Notes under the pieces: model-generated
Told to the model about the DNA's origin: nothing
Database searches by the model: none
What the model saw: the letters and a program-made list of their open reading frames with translations, nothing else
Shown here: piece after piece, positions 42,131 through 50,949 of the stretch
Position numbering within the stretch: position 1 is the first letter of the stretch
Layout: every line of letters starts with the position of its first letter
Made by a program: the position numbers and the translations under genes
Assembly: GCF_030719295.1 (NCBI RefSeq)
Contig: NZ_CP120997.1
Location: 7,016,001 to 7,080,000 of the forward strand
DNA length: 64,000 nt
Origin: Streptomyces sp. Mut1
Lineage (GTDB): Bacteria > Actinomycetota > Actinomycetes > Streptomycetales > Streptomycetaceae
Direction of reading: 5' to 3'

Positions 42131-42205
42131 GGGTCGCACCGTGTCCGGATGGTGGACCGGAGCCCGGACGTCCACGCCTCGTCGTACGGGGCCCGGCATG
42201 ATCTC

Positions 42206-42241
42206 CTACCGCCGGATGACGTGAATGCCCTCCGGCGGTAG
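42206..42241 (+). terminator. hairpin terminator 2 after the exporter genes
   Basis: CTACCGCCGGA pairs exactly with TCCGGCGGTAG over 11 bases around a 14-base loop. Together with hairpin 1 it isolates the exporter cluster from the hopanoid operon. Confidence 0.65.
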
Positions 42242-42302
42242 CAGAGTTGACGCGGGCTACGGACCCCGCGGCGTGCGGCCCGTACCCCGACGTTTGGATG
42301 AG

Positions 42303-42314
42303 CGTTGTACAACG
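42303..42314. promoter_or_regulatory. perfect palindrome in the hopanoid promoter region
   Basis: CGTTGTACAACG is fully self-complementary and AT-richer than its surroundings, about 220 bases before hpnC. It is a plausible dimeric-repressor operator or promoter element for the hopanoid operon; the binding protein is unknown. Confidence 0.5.
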
Positions 42315-42462
42315 TAAGCTGTACCGGTGCTGATTCGCCGCAAGTGGGGCGATACCGCCTGGGCGGACGGCCCGTAGCCGTCCTCCGCACTCGGGACGGC
42401 GGGCGGCGTGTCCGGAATGGGATGTTTTGGGTCAGCAGTGTAGAACGGGAGATGTGACGGCT

Positions 42463-42525
42463 ATGACGGAAGATCTCCAGCTCCGAGGTGCTCACGCCGT
42501 CCCCGCGCAGGGCGGTCCGCAGTGA
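42463..42525 (+). CDS. candidate 20-residue leader peptide of the hopanoid operon
   Basis: An ATG at 42463 opens a 20-codon frame (MTEDLQLRGAHAVPAQGGPQ) ending in a TGA that overlaps the hpnC start (GTGA). GGGAG lies 11 bases before the ATG. It may couple hpnC translation to a leader, or hpnC may simply be read from its own start. There is no run of a single amino acid, so classical amino-acid attenuation is unlikely. Confidence 0.35.
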   Translation: MTEDLQLRGAHAVPAQGGPQ

Positions 42526-43442
42526 CCCGTACCCGGCAGGCGCGGCTCGATACCGCCGCATCCGGAACTCTCGACAAGGCCGCCGCCGAGAACTTTCCGG
42601 TCGCCCCCTTCTTCCTGCCGCGCGCCTGGCGCGACGACCTGATGGCCGTCTACGGCTTCGCCCGGCTCGTGGACGACATCGGCGACGGCGACCTCGCCCC
42701 CGGCGGCGCCGACGCGGCCCACCTCGGGCTCGACCCCGCCCGGGCCGACGACCGGCTCGCGATGCTCGACGCGCTGGAGAGCGACCTGCGCCGCGTCTTC
42801 GCCACCACCGGCGAGACACCGCACCACCCGCTGATGCGCGCGCTGCGCCCCACCGTCCGCGACCGCGCCCTCACCCCCGAACCCTTCCTCGGCCTCATCG
42901 AGGCCAACCGGCAGGACCAGAAGGTCCGCCGCTACGGGACGTACGAGGAACTGCTCGCCTACTGCGAGCTCTCCGCCAACCCCGTGGGCCGCCTGGTCCT
43001 CCAGCTCACCGGGACCGCGAGCCCCGAACGGCTGCGCCGCTCCGACGCCGTGTGCACCGCGCTGCAGATCGTCGAGCACCTCCAGGACGTCGCCGAGGAC
43101 CTCGGCCGCGACCGCGTCTACCTGCCCGCCGAGGACATGGCCCGGTTCCACGTCGGCGAGGCCGACCTGGCGGCGCCCACCGCGAACGCCTCGGTGCGCG
43201 CACTGATCGCGTACGAAGCGGAACGCGCCCGGGATCTGCTGAATGAAGGCACCCCCCTCGTGGGTAGCGTCCACGGCAGGCTCAGGCTGCTTCTCGCCGG
43301 ATTCGTGGGAGGAGGACGCGCCGCCCTCACCGCGATCGCGGCCGCCGGATTCGACGTACTGCCCGGACCACCCGGACCCACCAAGCCCAGCCTGCTGCGC
43401 GAAGTGGGAGTTGTCTTGCGAAGAGCGCGTAGAGAGGGGTGA
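42522..43442 (+). CDS. hpnC: squalene synthase HpnC (presqualene/hydroxysqualene pathway)
   Basis: A 306-residue isoprenoid synthase of the squalene/phytoene synthase family. The first Asp-rich motif DDIGD is at 51-55 and the second in EHLQDVAEDLGRDRVYLP. In the HpnCDE route HpnD makes presqualene diphosphate from two FPP, HpnC converts it to hydroxysqualene and HpnE reduces that to squalene. The GTG at 42522 starts the hopanoid operon, overlapping a short leader frame. HpnC proteins are usually encoded first, next to HpnD, as here. Confidence 0.93.
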   Translation: MTRTRQARLDTAASGTLDKAAAENFPVAPFFLPRAWRDDLMAVYGFARLVDDIGDGDLAPGGADAAHLGLDPARADDRLAMLDALESDLRRVFATTGETPHHPLMRALRPTVRDRALTPEPFLGLIEANRQDQKVRRYGTYEELLAYCELSANPVGRLVLQLTGTASPERLRRSDAVCTALQIVEHLQDVAEDLGRDRVYLPAEDMARFHVGEADLAAPTANASVRALIAYEAERARDLLNEGTPLVGSVHGRLRLLLAGFVGGGRAALTAIAAAGFDVLPGPPGPTKPSLLREVGVVLRRARREG

Positions 43443-44392
43443 GCCGGACCGTGGAGGGACAGACGACGTACATGTCGGCACCGGTACAGGCCGCATACAG
43501 TTACTGCGAGGCGGTCACCGGACAGCAGGCGCGTAACTTCGCCTACGGCATCAGGCTGCTGCCCACCGGGAAGCGGCAGGCCATGTCGGCCCTGTACGCC
43601 TTCTCCCGCCGTGTCGACGACATCGGCGACGGCGAACTGGAGCCGCAGACCAAGCGCGTCCGCCTGGAGGGCACCCGCACCCTGCTGGACCGCGTCCGCT
43701 CCGGCGCGGTCGAGGAGGACGACACCGACCCGGTGGCCGTCGCGCTCGCGGACGCCGCCCGCAGGTTCCCGCTGCCGCTCGAAGGGCTCGACGAGCTCAT
43801 CGACGGTGTGCTGATGGACGTGCGCGGCGCGACCTACGAGACCTGGGACGACCTCAAGGTCTACTGCCGGTGCGTCGCGGGCGCCATCGGCCGCCTCAGC
43901 CTCGGCGTCTTCGGTACGGAACCGGGCGCACCCGGCACCGAGCGCGCCGCGGAGTACGCCGACACGCTGGGCCTCGCGCTCCAGCTGACGAACATCCTGC
44001 GCGACGTCCGCGAGGACGCCGGCAACGGACGCACCTACCTGCCCGCCGACGACCTCGCCAAGTTCGGCTGCTCCGAGGGCTTCCGCCGGGCCACCCCGCC
44101 GCCCGGCTCCGACTTCGCGGGCCTGATCCACTTCGAGGTCAGGCGTGCCCGCGCCCTGTTCGCCGAGGGATACCGGCTGCTGCCGATGCTCGACCGGCGC
44201 AGCGGAGCGTGCGTGGCGGCGATGGCCGGCATCTACCGCAGGCTCCTGGACCGCATCGAGCGCGACCCCGAGGCGGTGCTGCGCGGCAGGGTCTCGCTGC
44301 CGGGCCACGAGAAGGCGTACGTGGCGGTGCGTGGCCTGTCCGGACTCGACGCCCGCCACATCTCCCGGCGCACGGCACGAGGGCGTGTCTGA
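43439..44392 (+). CDS. hpnD: presqualene diphosphate synthase HpnD
   Basis: A 317-residue squalene/phytoene synthase-family enzyme. FARRV-type segment AFSRRVDDIGDGE carries the first Asp motif (D60-D64); the second is NILRDVREDAGNGRTYLP. It condenses two FPP into presqualene diphosphate. The GTG at 43439 overlaps the hpnC stop (GTGA); the ATG at 43472 is an alternative since residues 1-11 are not conserved. A 45-codon mini-gene begins immediately after its stop. Confidence 0.93.
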   Translation: MSRTVEGQTTYMSAPVQAAYSYCEAVTGQQARNFAYGIRLLPTGKRQAMSALYAFSRRVDDIGDGELEPQTKRVRLEGTRTLLDRVRSGAVEEDDTDPVAVALADAARRFPLPLEGLDELIDGVLMDVRGATYETWDDLKVYCRCVAGAIGRLSLGVFGTEPGAPGTERAAEYADTLGLALQLTNILRDVREDAGNGRTYLPADDLAKFGCSEGFRRATPPPGSDFAGLIHFEVRRARALFAEGYRLLPMLDRRSGACVAAMAGIYRRLLDRIERDPEAVLRGRVSLPGHEKAYVAVRGLSGLDARHISRRTARGRV

Positions 44393-44530
44393 ATGCGCCT
44401 CACGTACATCTCGCGCACCATGTGCATCAAGGATGAACGGTTCGGACGGCGGGCAACCCCCGGCCCGGCGACTGCGTCCCTGACTGGACGGACCGCATGG
44501 GAAAAGAACTGGCGAGAGGGGGACGCATGA
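44393..44530 (+). CDS. 45-residue mini-protein inside the hopanoid operon
   Basis: The ATG directly abuts the hpnD stop (TGAATG), and the frame's own TGA overlaps the hpnE start (ATGA), so the ORF fills the gap exactly. The product is basic, without membrane segment: MRLTYISRTMC, then RRATPGPATASLTGRTAW and an acidic end. The RRAT..ATASLT pattern reminds me of the very short Streptomyces DUF6380 proteins, but I am not certain. It could be a real small protein or only a coupling ORF. No Shine-Dalgarno sequence of its own is seen; reinitiation from hpnD would be needed. Confidence 0.5.
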   Translation: MRLTYISRTMCIKDERFGRRATPGPATASLTGRTAWEKNWREGDA

Positions 44531-45915
44531 GTGACGACGCGCCGCGCTCGTCCCGGGCGGTCGTGATCGGCGGCGGGATCGCCGGTGTCACGGCGGCCCT
44601 CCGTCTGGCCGACGCCGGGCTTGACGTGACCCTGCTCGAAGGCCGCCCCCGGCTCGGCGGGCTCGCCTTCTCCTTCCGCCGCGGCGGACTGACGGTCGAC
44701 AACGGACAGCACGTCTACCTGCGCTGCTGCACCGCCTACCGCTGGTTCCTCGACCGGGTCGACAGCGCACAGCTGGCGCCCCTGCAAAACCGTTTGGACG
44801 TGCCCGTTCTCGATGTCGGCCGGCCCTCGGGGCCCCGGCTCGGACGACTGCGCCGCAACGCGCTGCCCGTCCCGCTGCACCTCGCCGCCGGGCTCGCCGG
44901 GTATCCGCACCTGTCGCTCGCCGAACGGGCCGGCGTCGCACGGGCCGCGCTGGCGCTCGGCAGGCTCGACCCGGACGACCCCGCGCTCGACGAGGTCGAC
45001 TTCGGCAGCTGGCTCGCCCGCCACGGCCAGTCGCCCCGCACCATCGAGGCCCTCTGGGACCTGGTCGGCGTCGCCACCCTCAACGCCACCGCCCCCAACT
45101 CCTCGCTCGCCCTGGCCGCGAAGGTCTTCAAGACCGGGCTGCTCTCCGAGCCGGGCGCCGCCGACATCGGCTGGGCCGCCGTACCGCTCGGCGACATCCA
45201 CGACACCATGAGCCGCAAGGCCCTGGACTCCGCGGGCGTACGCACCGAACTGCGCACCAAGGCCGGCGCCCTGACCCGCACCGACGAGGGACGGTGGCTG
45301 GTCGACACCGGGGCCGAACGGATCGAGGCCGAGACCGTCGTGCTGGCCGTACCGCAGCGCGAGACCCACGGCCTGCTCCCCGAGGGCGCGCTCGACGCAC
45401 CGGACCGGCTCCTGGACATCGGCACATCGCCGATCCTCAACGTCCACGTCGTCTACGACCGCAAGGTGCTCAAGCGGCCGTTCTTCGCCGCGCTCGGCTC
45501 GCCGGTCCAGTGGGTCTTCGACCGCACCGCGACGTCCGGCCTCACCGGACCCGGCCAGTACCTCGCGGTCTCCCAGTCCGCGGCCGACGACGAGATCGAC
45601 CTGCCCGTCGCCGAACTGCGCGCCCGCTACCTGCCCGAGCTCGAACGGCTCCTGCCGGCCGCCCGCGGCGCGGGAATCCGGGACTTCTTCGTCACCCGCG
45701 AGCGCACCGCGACCTTCGCGCCCGCGCCCGGCACCGGCCGGCTGCGGCCCGGGGCGCGCACCCGCGCTCCCGGCCTCTTCCTGGCAGGTGCCTGGACCGC
45801 CACCGGCTGGCCCGCCACGATGGAGGGCGCGGTCCGCAGCGGCGCGAGCGCCGCGGACGCCGCGCTCCTGGCGCTCGGCCGCTCCCATGAACATCCGCTG
45901 CAGGAGGCGGCATGA
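44527..45915 (+). CDS. hpnE: hydroxysqualene dehydroxylase HpnE
   Basis: A 462-residue FAD-dependent amine-oxidase/phytoene-desaturase-like protein: AVVIGGGIAGVTAALRLADAG, LEGRPRLGGLAFSF, NGQHVYLRCC near residue 60, and a C-terminal FAD motif GLFLAGAWTATGWPATMEGAVRSG. It reduces hydroxysqualene to squalene, the last step of the HpnCDE route. I chose the ATG at 44527 with GAGAGGGGG upstream over the one at 44497. Its stop overlaps the prenyl synthase start (ATGA). Confidence 0.92.
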   Translation: MSDDAPRSSRAVVIGGGIAGVTAALRLADAGLDVTLLEGRPRLGGLAFSFRRGGLTVDNGQHVYLRCCTAYRWFLDRVDSAQLAPLQNRLDVPVLDVGRPSGPRLGRLRRNALPVPLHLAAGLAGYPHLSLAERAGVARAALALGRLDPDDPALDEVDFGSWLARHGQSPRTIEALWDLVGVATLNATAPNSSLALAAKVFKTGLLSEPGAADIGWAAVPLGDIHDTMSRKALDSAGVRTELRTKAGALTRTDEGRWLVDTGAERIEAETVVLAVPQRETHGLLPEGALDAPDRLLDIGTSPILNVHVVYDRKVLKRPFFAALGSPVQWVFDRTATSGLTGPGQYLAVSQSAADDEIDLPVAELRARYLPELERLLPAARGAGIRDFFVTRERTATFAPAPGTGRLRPGARTRAPGLFLAGAWTATGWPATMEGAVRSGASAADAALLALGRSHEHPLQEAA

Positions 45916-47018
45916 GCAGTACCACCGGAACAAGAGGAGAGTCAGTGACCCCGGCGAATCCGGCTTCCGACACCGTGGCGGACCACACCACGGACGTCAC
46001 CGCGCTTCTGGAGCGCGGACGGGCCCTTTCCACGCCGGTGCTCCGGGCCGCCGTCGACCGGCTCGCACCGCCCATGGACACCGTGGCCGCCTATCACTTC
46101 GGCTGGATCGATGCCCAGGGCAGGCCCTCCGACGGTGACGGCGGCAAGGCCGTCCGCCCGGCGCTGGCCCTGCTGTCCGCAGAAGCGGCCGGCGCCGCGG
46201 CCGAGGCCGGAGTCCCCGGCGCCGTGGCCGTCGAACTCGTGCACAACTTCTCGCTGCTGCACGACGACCTGATGGACGGTGACGAGCAGCGCCGCCACCG
46301 CGACACCGTATGGAAGGTGCACGGCCCCGCCCAGGCGATCCTGGTCGGTGACGCCCTGTTCGCCCTGGCCAACGAGGTCCTGCTGGAGCTCGGCACGCCC
46401 GAGGCGGGCCGCGCGGCCCGGCGGCTGACCTCGGCCACCCGCAAGCTCATCGACGGGCAGGCCCAGGACATCTCCTACGAGCACCGTGAGCGCGTCACCG
46501 TCGAGGAGTGCCTGGAGATGGAGGGCAACAAGACCGGCGCCCTCCTCGCCTGCGCCTGCTCCATCGGCGCGGTGCTCGGCGGAGCCGACGACCGTACCGC
46601 CGACGTCCTGGAGGCGTACGGCCACCACCTCGGGCTCGCCTTCCAGGCGGTCGACGACCTCCTCGGCATCTGGGGCGACCCCGAGTCCACGGGCAAGCAG
46701 ACCTGGAGCGATCTGCGCCAGCGCAAGAAGTCGCTGCCGGTCGTCGCCGCGCTCGCCGCCGGCGGGCCGGCCTCCGAGCGGCTCGGCGAGCTGCTGTCGG
46801 CGGACGCCAAGAGCAGTGACTTCGACAGCTTCTCCGAAGAGGAGTTCGCCGCCCGTGCGGCGCTCATCGAGGAGGCGGGCGGCCGCGAGTGGACCGCCCA
46901 GGAGGCGCGTCGTCAGCATGCGGTCGCCATCGAGGTGCTGCACGGTGTCGACATGCCGGAAACCGTGCGGGCGCAGCTCACCGCGCTCGCGGACTTCGTC
47001 GTCGTACGAAAGAGATGA
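45912..47018 (+). CDS. polyprenyl diphosphate synthase (probably farnesyl/geranylgeranyl)
   Basis: A 368-residue trans-prenyltransferase. The first Asp-rich motif DDLMD is at 118-122, the second in FQAVDDLLGIWGDPESTGK, and the basic residues in GGKAVRP and QRKKSLPVV. It condenses IPP with an allylic diphosphate using Mg. In this operon its most sensible product is FPP for HpnD. Residues before the first motif (NFSLLH) fit a short-chain enzyme. The ATG at 45912 overlaps the hpnE stop (ATGA). Confidence 0.9.
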   Translation: MSSTTGTRGESVTPANPASDTVADHTTDVTALLERGRALSTPVLRAAVDRLAPPMDTVAAYHFGWIDAQGRPSDGDGGKAVRPALALLSAEAAGAAAEAGVPGAVAVELVHNFSLLHDDLMDGDEQRRHRDTVWKVHGPAQAILVGDALFALANEVLLELGTPEAGRAARRLTSATRKLIDGQAQDISYEHRERVTVEECLEMEGNKTGALLACACSIGAVLGGADDRTADVLEAYGHHLGLAFQAVDDLLGIWGDPESTGKQTWSDLRQRKKSLPVVAALAAGGPASERLGELLSADAKSSDFDSFSEEEFAARAALIEEAGGREWTAQEARRQHAVAIEVLHGVDMPETVRAQLTALADFVVVRKR

Positions 47019-47126
47019 TCACCATCTGGTCCATATGACTCGCAGTCGCCGGCCGGCGCCCCGCACGGGACGCCGGCCGACGGAGACCCCAGCACAGCAG
47101 AGGACAAACTGCACGGAGGGGAAGCC

Positions 47127-49130
47127 ATGACAGCGACGACCGACGGAAGCACCGGGGCTGTGGATCCCCGAGCGGCCTCGGCCAGTAGACCGACAACCGA
47201 ATCAACCATCGCCGCGGACGCCGTACTGGCCGCCGCGCGGCGGGCCGCGGAGCGCTCGGTGGAGCACCTCCTCGGCAGGCAGGACGAGCAGGGCTGGTGG
47301 AAGGGCGACCTCGCCACCAACGTCACGATGGACGCCGAGGACCTCCTGCTCCGCCAGTTCCTCGGAATCCAGGACCCGGACACGGTCCGGGCGGCCGGCC
47401 ACTACATCCGGGGCGAGCAGCTCGGCGACGGCACCTGGGCCACCTTCCACGGCGGCCCCGGGGACCTCTCCGCCACCATCGAGGCGTACGTGGCGCTGCG
47501 GCTGGCCGGTGACCGGCCGGAAGACCCCCATATGCTCCGGGCCGCCGGCTGGGTCCGGGAGCAGGGCGGGATCGCGGCGAGCCGGGTCTTCACCCGGATC
47601 TGGCTGGCCCTCTTCGGCTGGTGGAAGTGGGACGACCTGCCGGAGCTGCCGCCCGAGCTGATGTTCTTTCCGAAGTGGGCCCCGCTCAATATCTACGACT
47701 TCGGCTGCTGGGCCCGCCAGACCATTGTGCCGCTGACCGTTGTCTCGGCGAAGCGGCCGGTACGCCCGGCCCCGTTCGCCCTGGACGAGCTGCACACCGA
47801 CCCCGACCACCCGAACCCGCCCAAACGCCCGGCCCCGGCGGCGAGTTGGGACGGAATTTTCCAGCGTCTCGACAAGGCGCTGCATGTCTACCACCGCTTC
47901 GCGCCGCGCCGGCTGCGCCGCGTCGCCATGAATGCCGCAGCCCGCTGGATCATCGAACGCCAGGAGAACGACGGCTGCTGGGGCGGCATCCAGCCGCCCG
48001 CCGTCTACTCGGTCATCGCCCTGCACCTCCTCGGCTACGACCTCGAACACCCGGTGATGCGGGCCGGGCTCGAATCGCTCGACCGCTTCGCCGTGTGGCG
48101 CGAGGACGGCGCCCGCATGATCGAGGCCTGTCAGTCGCCGGTCTGGGACACCTGCCTGGCCACCATCGCGCTCGCCGACGCCGGGGTCGCCCCCGACCAC
48201 CCGGCGCTCGTGAGGGCGGCGGACTGGATGCTCGGCGAGGAGATCGACCGGCCGGGCGACTGGGCGGTGCGCAGGCCCCGGCTGGAGCCGGGCGGCTGGG
48301 CCTTCGAATTCCACAATGACAACTACCCCGATATCGACGACACCGCGGAGGTGGTCCTCGCCCTGCGCCGGATCCGCCACCCCGAACAGGCCCGGGTGGA
48401 CGCCGCCATCGCGCGCGGTGTGCGCTGGAACGTCGGCATGCAGTCCCGCAACGGGGCCTGGGGGGCATTCGACGCGGACAACACCAGCGCGTTCCCCAAC
48501 CGGTTGCCCTTCTGCGACTTCGGAGAGGTCATCGACCCGCCGTCCGCCGACGTCACCGGGCACGTGGTGGAGATGCTCGCCATCGAAGGCCACGCCGGCC
48601 ACCCCGTCACCCGGCGCGGAATCGACTGGCTGCTCGCCGAACAGGACGCGGGCGGCGGCTGGTTCGGGCGCTGGGGCGTCAACTACGTATACGGCACGGG
48701 GTCGGTGGTACCCGCCCTGATCGCCGCCGGACTGCCGGCCACGCACCCCGCGATCCGGCGTGCGGTCGACTGGCTGGAATCCGTCCAGAACGACGACGGC
48801 GGCTGGGGCGAGGACCTGCGCTCCTACGTCGAGGAGAAGTGGATCGGCCAGGGAGCCTCCACCGCGTCCCAGACCGCCTGGGCGCTGCTCGCGCTGCTCT
48901 CCGCCGGCCGGCGGGACACCGTCGCCGTGACACGCGGCATCGCCTGGCTGGCCGAGACCCAGCAGGCCGACGGCTCGTGGGACGAGCCGTACTTCACCGG
49001 CACCGGCTTCCCCTGGGACTTCTCCATCAACTACCACCTCTACCGGCAGGTCTTCCCGCTCACCGCCCTCGGGCGGTACGTGCACGGCGACCCGTTCGCC
49101 GACCGCACGGCGACGCGCGAGGAGGTCTGA
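47127..49130 (+). CDS. shc: squalene-hopene cyclase
   Basis: A 667-residue monotopic membrane cyclase, full length. The protonating DxDD motif is DIDDTAE (residues 402-408), and QW repeats are visible, for example QDEQGWW, QENDGCWGG, QSRNGAWGAFD, QDAGGGWFG and QNDDGGWGE. It cyclises squalene to hopene and hopanol. The ATG at 47127 follows GGAGGGG. The stop overlaps the next start (TGATG). Confidence 0.96.
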   Translation: MTATTDGSTGAVDPRAASASRPTTESTIAADAVLAAARRAAERSVEHLLGRQDEQGWWKGDLATNVTMDAEDLLLRQFLGIQDPDTVRAAGHYIRGEQLGDGTWATFHGGPGDLSATIEAYVALRLAGDRPEDPHMLRAAGWVREQGGIAASRVFTRIWLALFGWWKWDDLPELPPELMFFPKWAPLNIYDFGCWARQTIVPLTVVSAKRPVRPAPFALDELHTDPDHPNPPKRPAPAASWDGIFQRLDKALHVYHRFAPRRLRRVAMNAAARWIIERQENDGCWGGIQPPAVYSVIALHLLGYDLEHPVMRAGLESLDRFAVWREDGARMIEACQSPVWDTCLATIALADAGVAPDHPALVRAADWMLGEEIDRPGDWAVRRPRLEPGGWAFEFHNDNYPDIDDTAEVVLALRRIRHPEQARVDAAIARGVRWNVGMQSRNGAWGAFDADNTSAFPNRLPFCDFGEVIDPPSADVTGHVVEMLAIEGHAGHPVTRRGIDWLLAEQDAGGGWFGRWGVNYVYGTGSVVPALIAAGLPATHPAIRRAVDWLESVQNDDGGWGEDLRSYVEEKWIGQGASTASQTAWALLALLSAGRRDTVAVTRGIAWLAETQQADGSWDEPYFTGTGFPWDFSINYHLYRQVFPLTALGRYVHGDPFADRTATREEV

Positions 49131-49795
49131 TGGGCGATGGCCCGGGGCCGGCCGGCCCCGCCGCCCCGCTGCTGATCGCCTGTGCGCTCGGCATCGAACA
49201 GCTCGCCCTGCGCACCGGCAGGGGGAGGGCGGGCAAGGCCCCGGAACGGGTCACCGTGCTCCGTACCGGCATGGGCCCCAAGGCGGCCGAAGCCGCTGTG
49301 GCGCGCGTGCTCGGCCGGAGCGGGGCCGGCGCGCCGGACACCGCGGTCATCGCCTCGGGGTTCTGCGCCGGCCTCGCGCCCGGAATGCACCCGGGCGATC
49401 TGGTGGTGGCCGAGGAGACCCGGGCGGCGGGGGACCCCGTCCGCTGCACGGGCACGGACCTGCTGGCCGAAGCGCTGGCCAGGGCCGTACCGGGACGCAC
49501 CGTCCACACCGGTCCGCTGACCGGCTCCGATCATGTCGTCCGGGGACATGAGCGGGCCGAACTGCGGGCCACCGGGGCGATCGCGGTGGACATGGAGTCC
49601 GCCGCCACTCTGCGCACCGCCCTGCGGTCCGGGCCCCGCCCGGTTGCGGCCGTACGGGTGGTCGTGGACGCTCCGGAGCATGAGCTCGTCCGCATCGGCA
49701 CGGTCCGCGGTGGAATATCGGCTTTCCGCGTTCTCCGTGCCGTACTACCGGCTTTTTATGAATGGCACCGATCTTTGCTGCTCCCCAGGAGGTGA
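49130..49795 (+). CDS. hpnG: HpnG-like adenosylhopane nucleosidase (phosphorylase superfamily)
   Basis: A 221-residue nucleoside phosphorylase-like protein: LLIACALGIEQLAL, TGMGPKAAEAAVARVL, VIASGFCAGLAPGMHPGDLVVAEE, and AIAVDMESAATL, the last with the ribose-binding Met-Glu. HpnG removes adenine from adenosylhopane to leave ribosylhopane. It starts one base into the shc stop, so is co-translated. It is shorter than proteobacterial HpnG but in the expected position before hpnH. Confidence 0.85.
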   Translation: MGDGPGPAGPAAPLLIACALGIEQLALRTGRGRAGKAPERVTVLRTGMGPKAAEAAVARVLGRSGAGAPDTAVIASGFCAGLAPGMHPGDLVVAEETRAAGDPVRCTGTDLLAEALARAVPGRTVHTGPLTGSDHVVRGHERAELRATGAIAVDMESAATLRTALRSGPRPVAAVRVVVDAPEHELVRIGTVRGGISAFRVLRAVLPAFYEWHRSLLLPRR

Positions 49796-49800
49796 GCCAG

Positions 49801-50820
49801 ATGGCCATGCCGCTTCGTCAGACCATCAAGGTTGCGACGTACCTTGCCGAACAGAAGCTCCGCAGGCGGGAGAAGTTCCCGCTGATTGTCGAGCTGGAGC
49901 CACTGTTCGCCTGCAACCTTGCGTGCGAGGGCTGCGGGAAGATCCAGCATCCGGCCGGAGTTCTCAAGCAGCGCATGCCGGTGGCCCAGGCCGTCGGCGC
50001 GGTGCTCGAATCCGGCGCCCCGATGGTTTCCATCGCGGGCGGCGAGCCGCTGATGCACCCGCAGATCGATGAAATCGTCCGCCAGCTCGTGGCGAAGAAG
50101 AAGTACGTCTTCCTCTGCACCAACGCCATGCTGCTGCGCAAGAAGATCGAGAAGTTCACCCCGTCGCCGTACTTCGCGTTCGCCGTGCACATCGACGGGC
50201 TGCGCGAGCGGCACGACGAGTCGGTCGCCAAGGAAGGGGTGTTCGACGAGGCCGTGGCGGCGATCAAGGAGGCCAAGCGGCGCGGCTTCCGGGTCACCAC
50301 CAACTCCACGTTCTTCAACACCGACACCCCGCAGACCATCATCGAGGTCCTCAACTACCTCAACGACGACCTCAAGGTCGACGAGATGATGATCTCGCCC
50401 GCCTACGCGTACGAGAAGGCACCCGACCAGGAGCACTTCCTGGGCGTCGAGCAGACTCGTGAGCTGTTCAAGAAGTCCTTCGCCGGGGGAAACCGCGGCC
50501 GGTGGCGCCTGAACCACTCGCCGCTCTTCCTGGACTTCCTGGAGGGCAAGGCGGACTTCCCGTGCACGGCGTGGGCCATCCCGAACTACTCGCTGTTCGG
50601 CTGGCAGCGGCCCTGCTACCTGATGAGCGACGGCTACGTGCCGACGTACCGCCAGCTCATCGAGGAGACCGACTGGGACAAGTACGGCCGGGGCAAGGAC
50701 CCGCGCTGCGCCAACTGCATGGCGCACTGCGGCTACGAGCCCACGGCCGTGCTCGCCACCATGGGGTCGCTGAAGGAGTCCCTGCGCGCCGCGCGGGAGA
50801 CCGTCGTCGGGACCCGGTGA
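49801..50820 (+). CDS. hpnH: adenosylhopane synthase HpnH, radical SAM
   Basis: A 339-residue radical SAM enzyme with the cluster motif CNLACEGC (C38, C42, C45) and the C-terminal SPASM-like cysteines CANCMAHC. SIAGGEPLMHP is the GGE motif binding SAM. It joins a 5'-deoxyadenosyl radical to diploptene, giving adenosylhopane. AGGAGG precedes the ATG at 49801. A 129-base gap with a strong hairpin separates it from dxs. Confidence 0.95.
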   Translation: MAMPLRQTIKVATYLAEQKLRRREKFPLIVELEPLFACNLACEGCGKIQHPAGVLKQRMPVAQAVGAVLESGAPMVSIAGGEPLMHPQIDEIVRQLVAKKKYVFLCTNAMLLRKKIEKFTPSPYFAFAVHIDGLRERHDESVAKEGVFDEAVAAIKEAKRRGFRVTTNSTFFNTDTPQTIIEVLNYLNDDLKVDEMMISPAYAYEKAPDQEHFLGVEQTRELFKKSFAGGNRGRWRLNHSPLFLDFLEGKADFPCTAWAIPNYSLFGWQRPCYLMSDGYVPTYRQLIEETDWDKYGRGKDPRCANCMAHCGYEPTAVLATMGSLKESLRAARETVVGTR

Positions 50821-50839
50821 GCTGAGAGCCGGTCACCGG

Positions 50840-50873
50840 GCCGGCGGGCGCGGCCGGTGCCGCGCCCGCCGGC
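50840..50873 (+). terminator. 15-bp perfect hairpin between hpnH and dxs
   Basis: GCCGGCGGGCGCGGC pairs fully with GCCGCGCCCGCCGGC around CGGT. A second, less perfect GC hairpin follows to about 50912. There is no T-run. It could terminate or attenuate transcription between the hopanoid core genes and dxs. Confidence 0.7.
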
Positions 50874-50949
50874 ATGGACGGCGCCGGGGCCCCTCCGGGG
50901 GTCCCGGCCGTCATCTGAGCTGGAACAGGACCAGAGAGGGGGCCCGGGC

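Larger units (their letters stand above)
42077..42521. other. 445-bp spacer upstream of the hopanoid operon
   Basis: It holds two terminator hairpins near the left end, a 12-base perfect palindrome in the middle and a 20-codon leader frame at the right end overlapping hpnC. No other credible ORF is seen. The hopanoid operon promoter must lie between about 42250 and 42450. Confidence 0.7.

Noticed and set aside
43439..44392. Calling HpnC and HpnD phytoene synthases of a carotenoid cluster
   Set aside because: The neighbours are shc, hpnE, hpnG, hpnH and hpnO rather than crtI, crtY or crtU, so the squalene route applies.
47035..47130. 31-codon ORF between the prenyl synthase and shc ending in an ATGA overlap with shc
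   Set aside because: No ribosome site before its ATG, low-complexity Arg/Pro/Thr product, and the same frame is open far upstream inside the prenyl synthase gene, as is common for shadow frames in GC-rich DNA.
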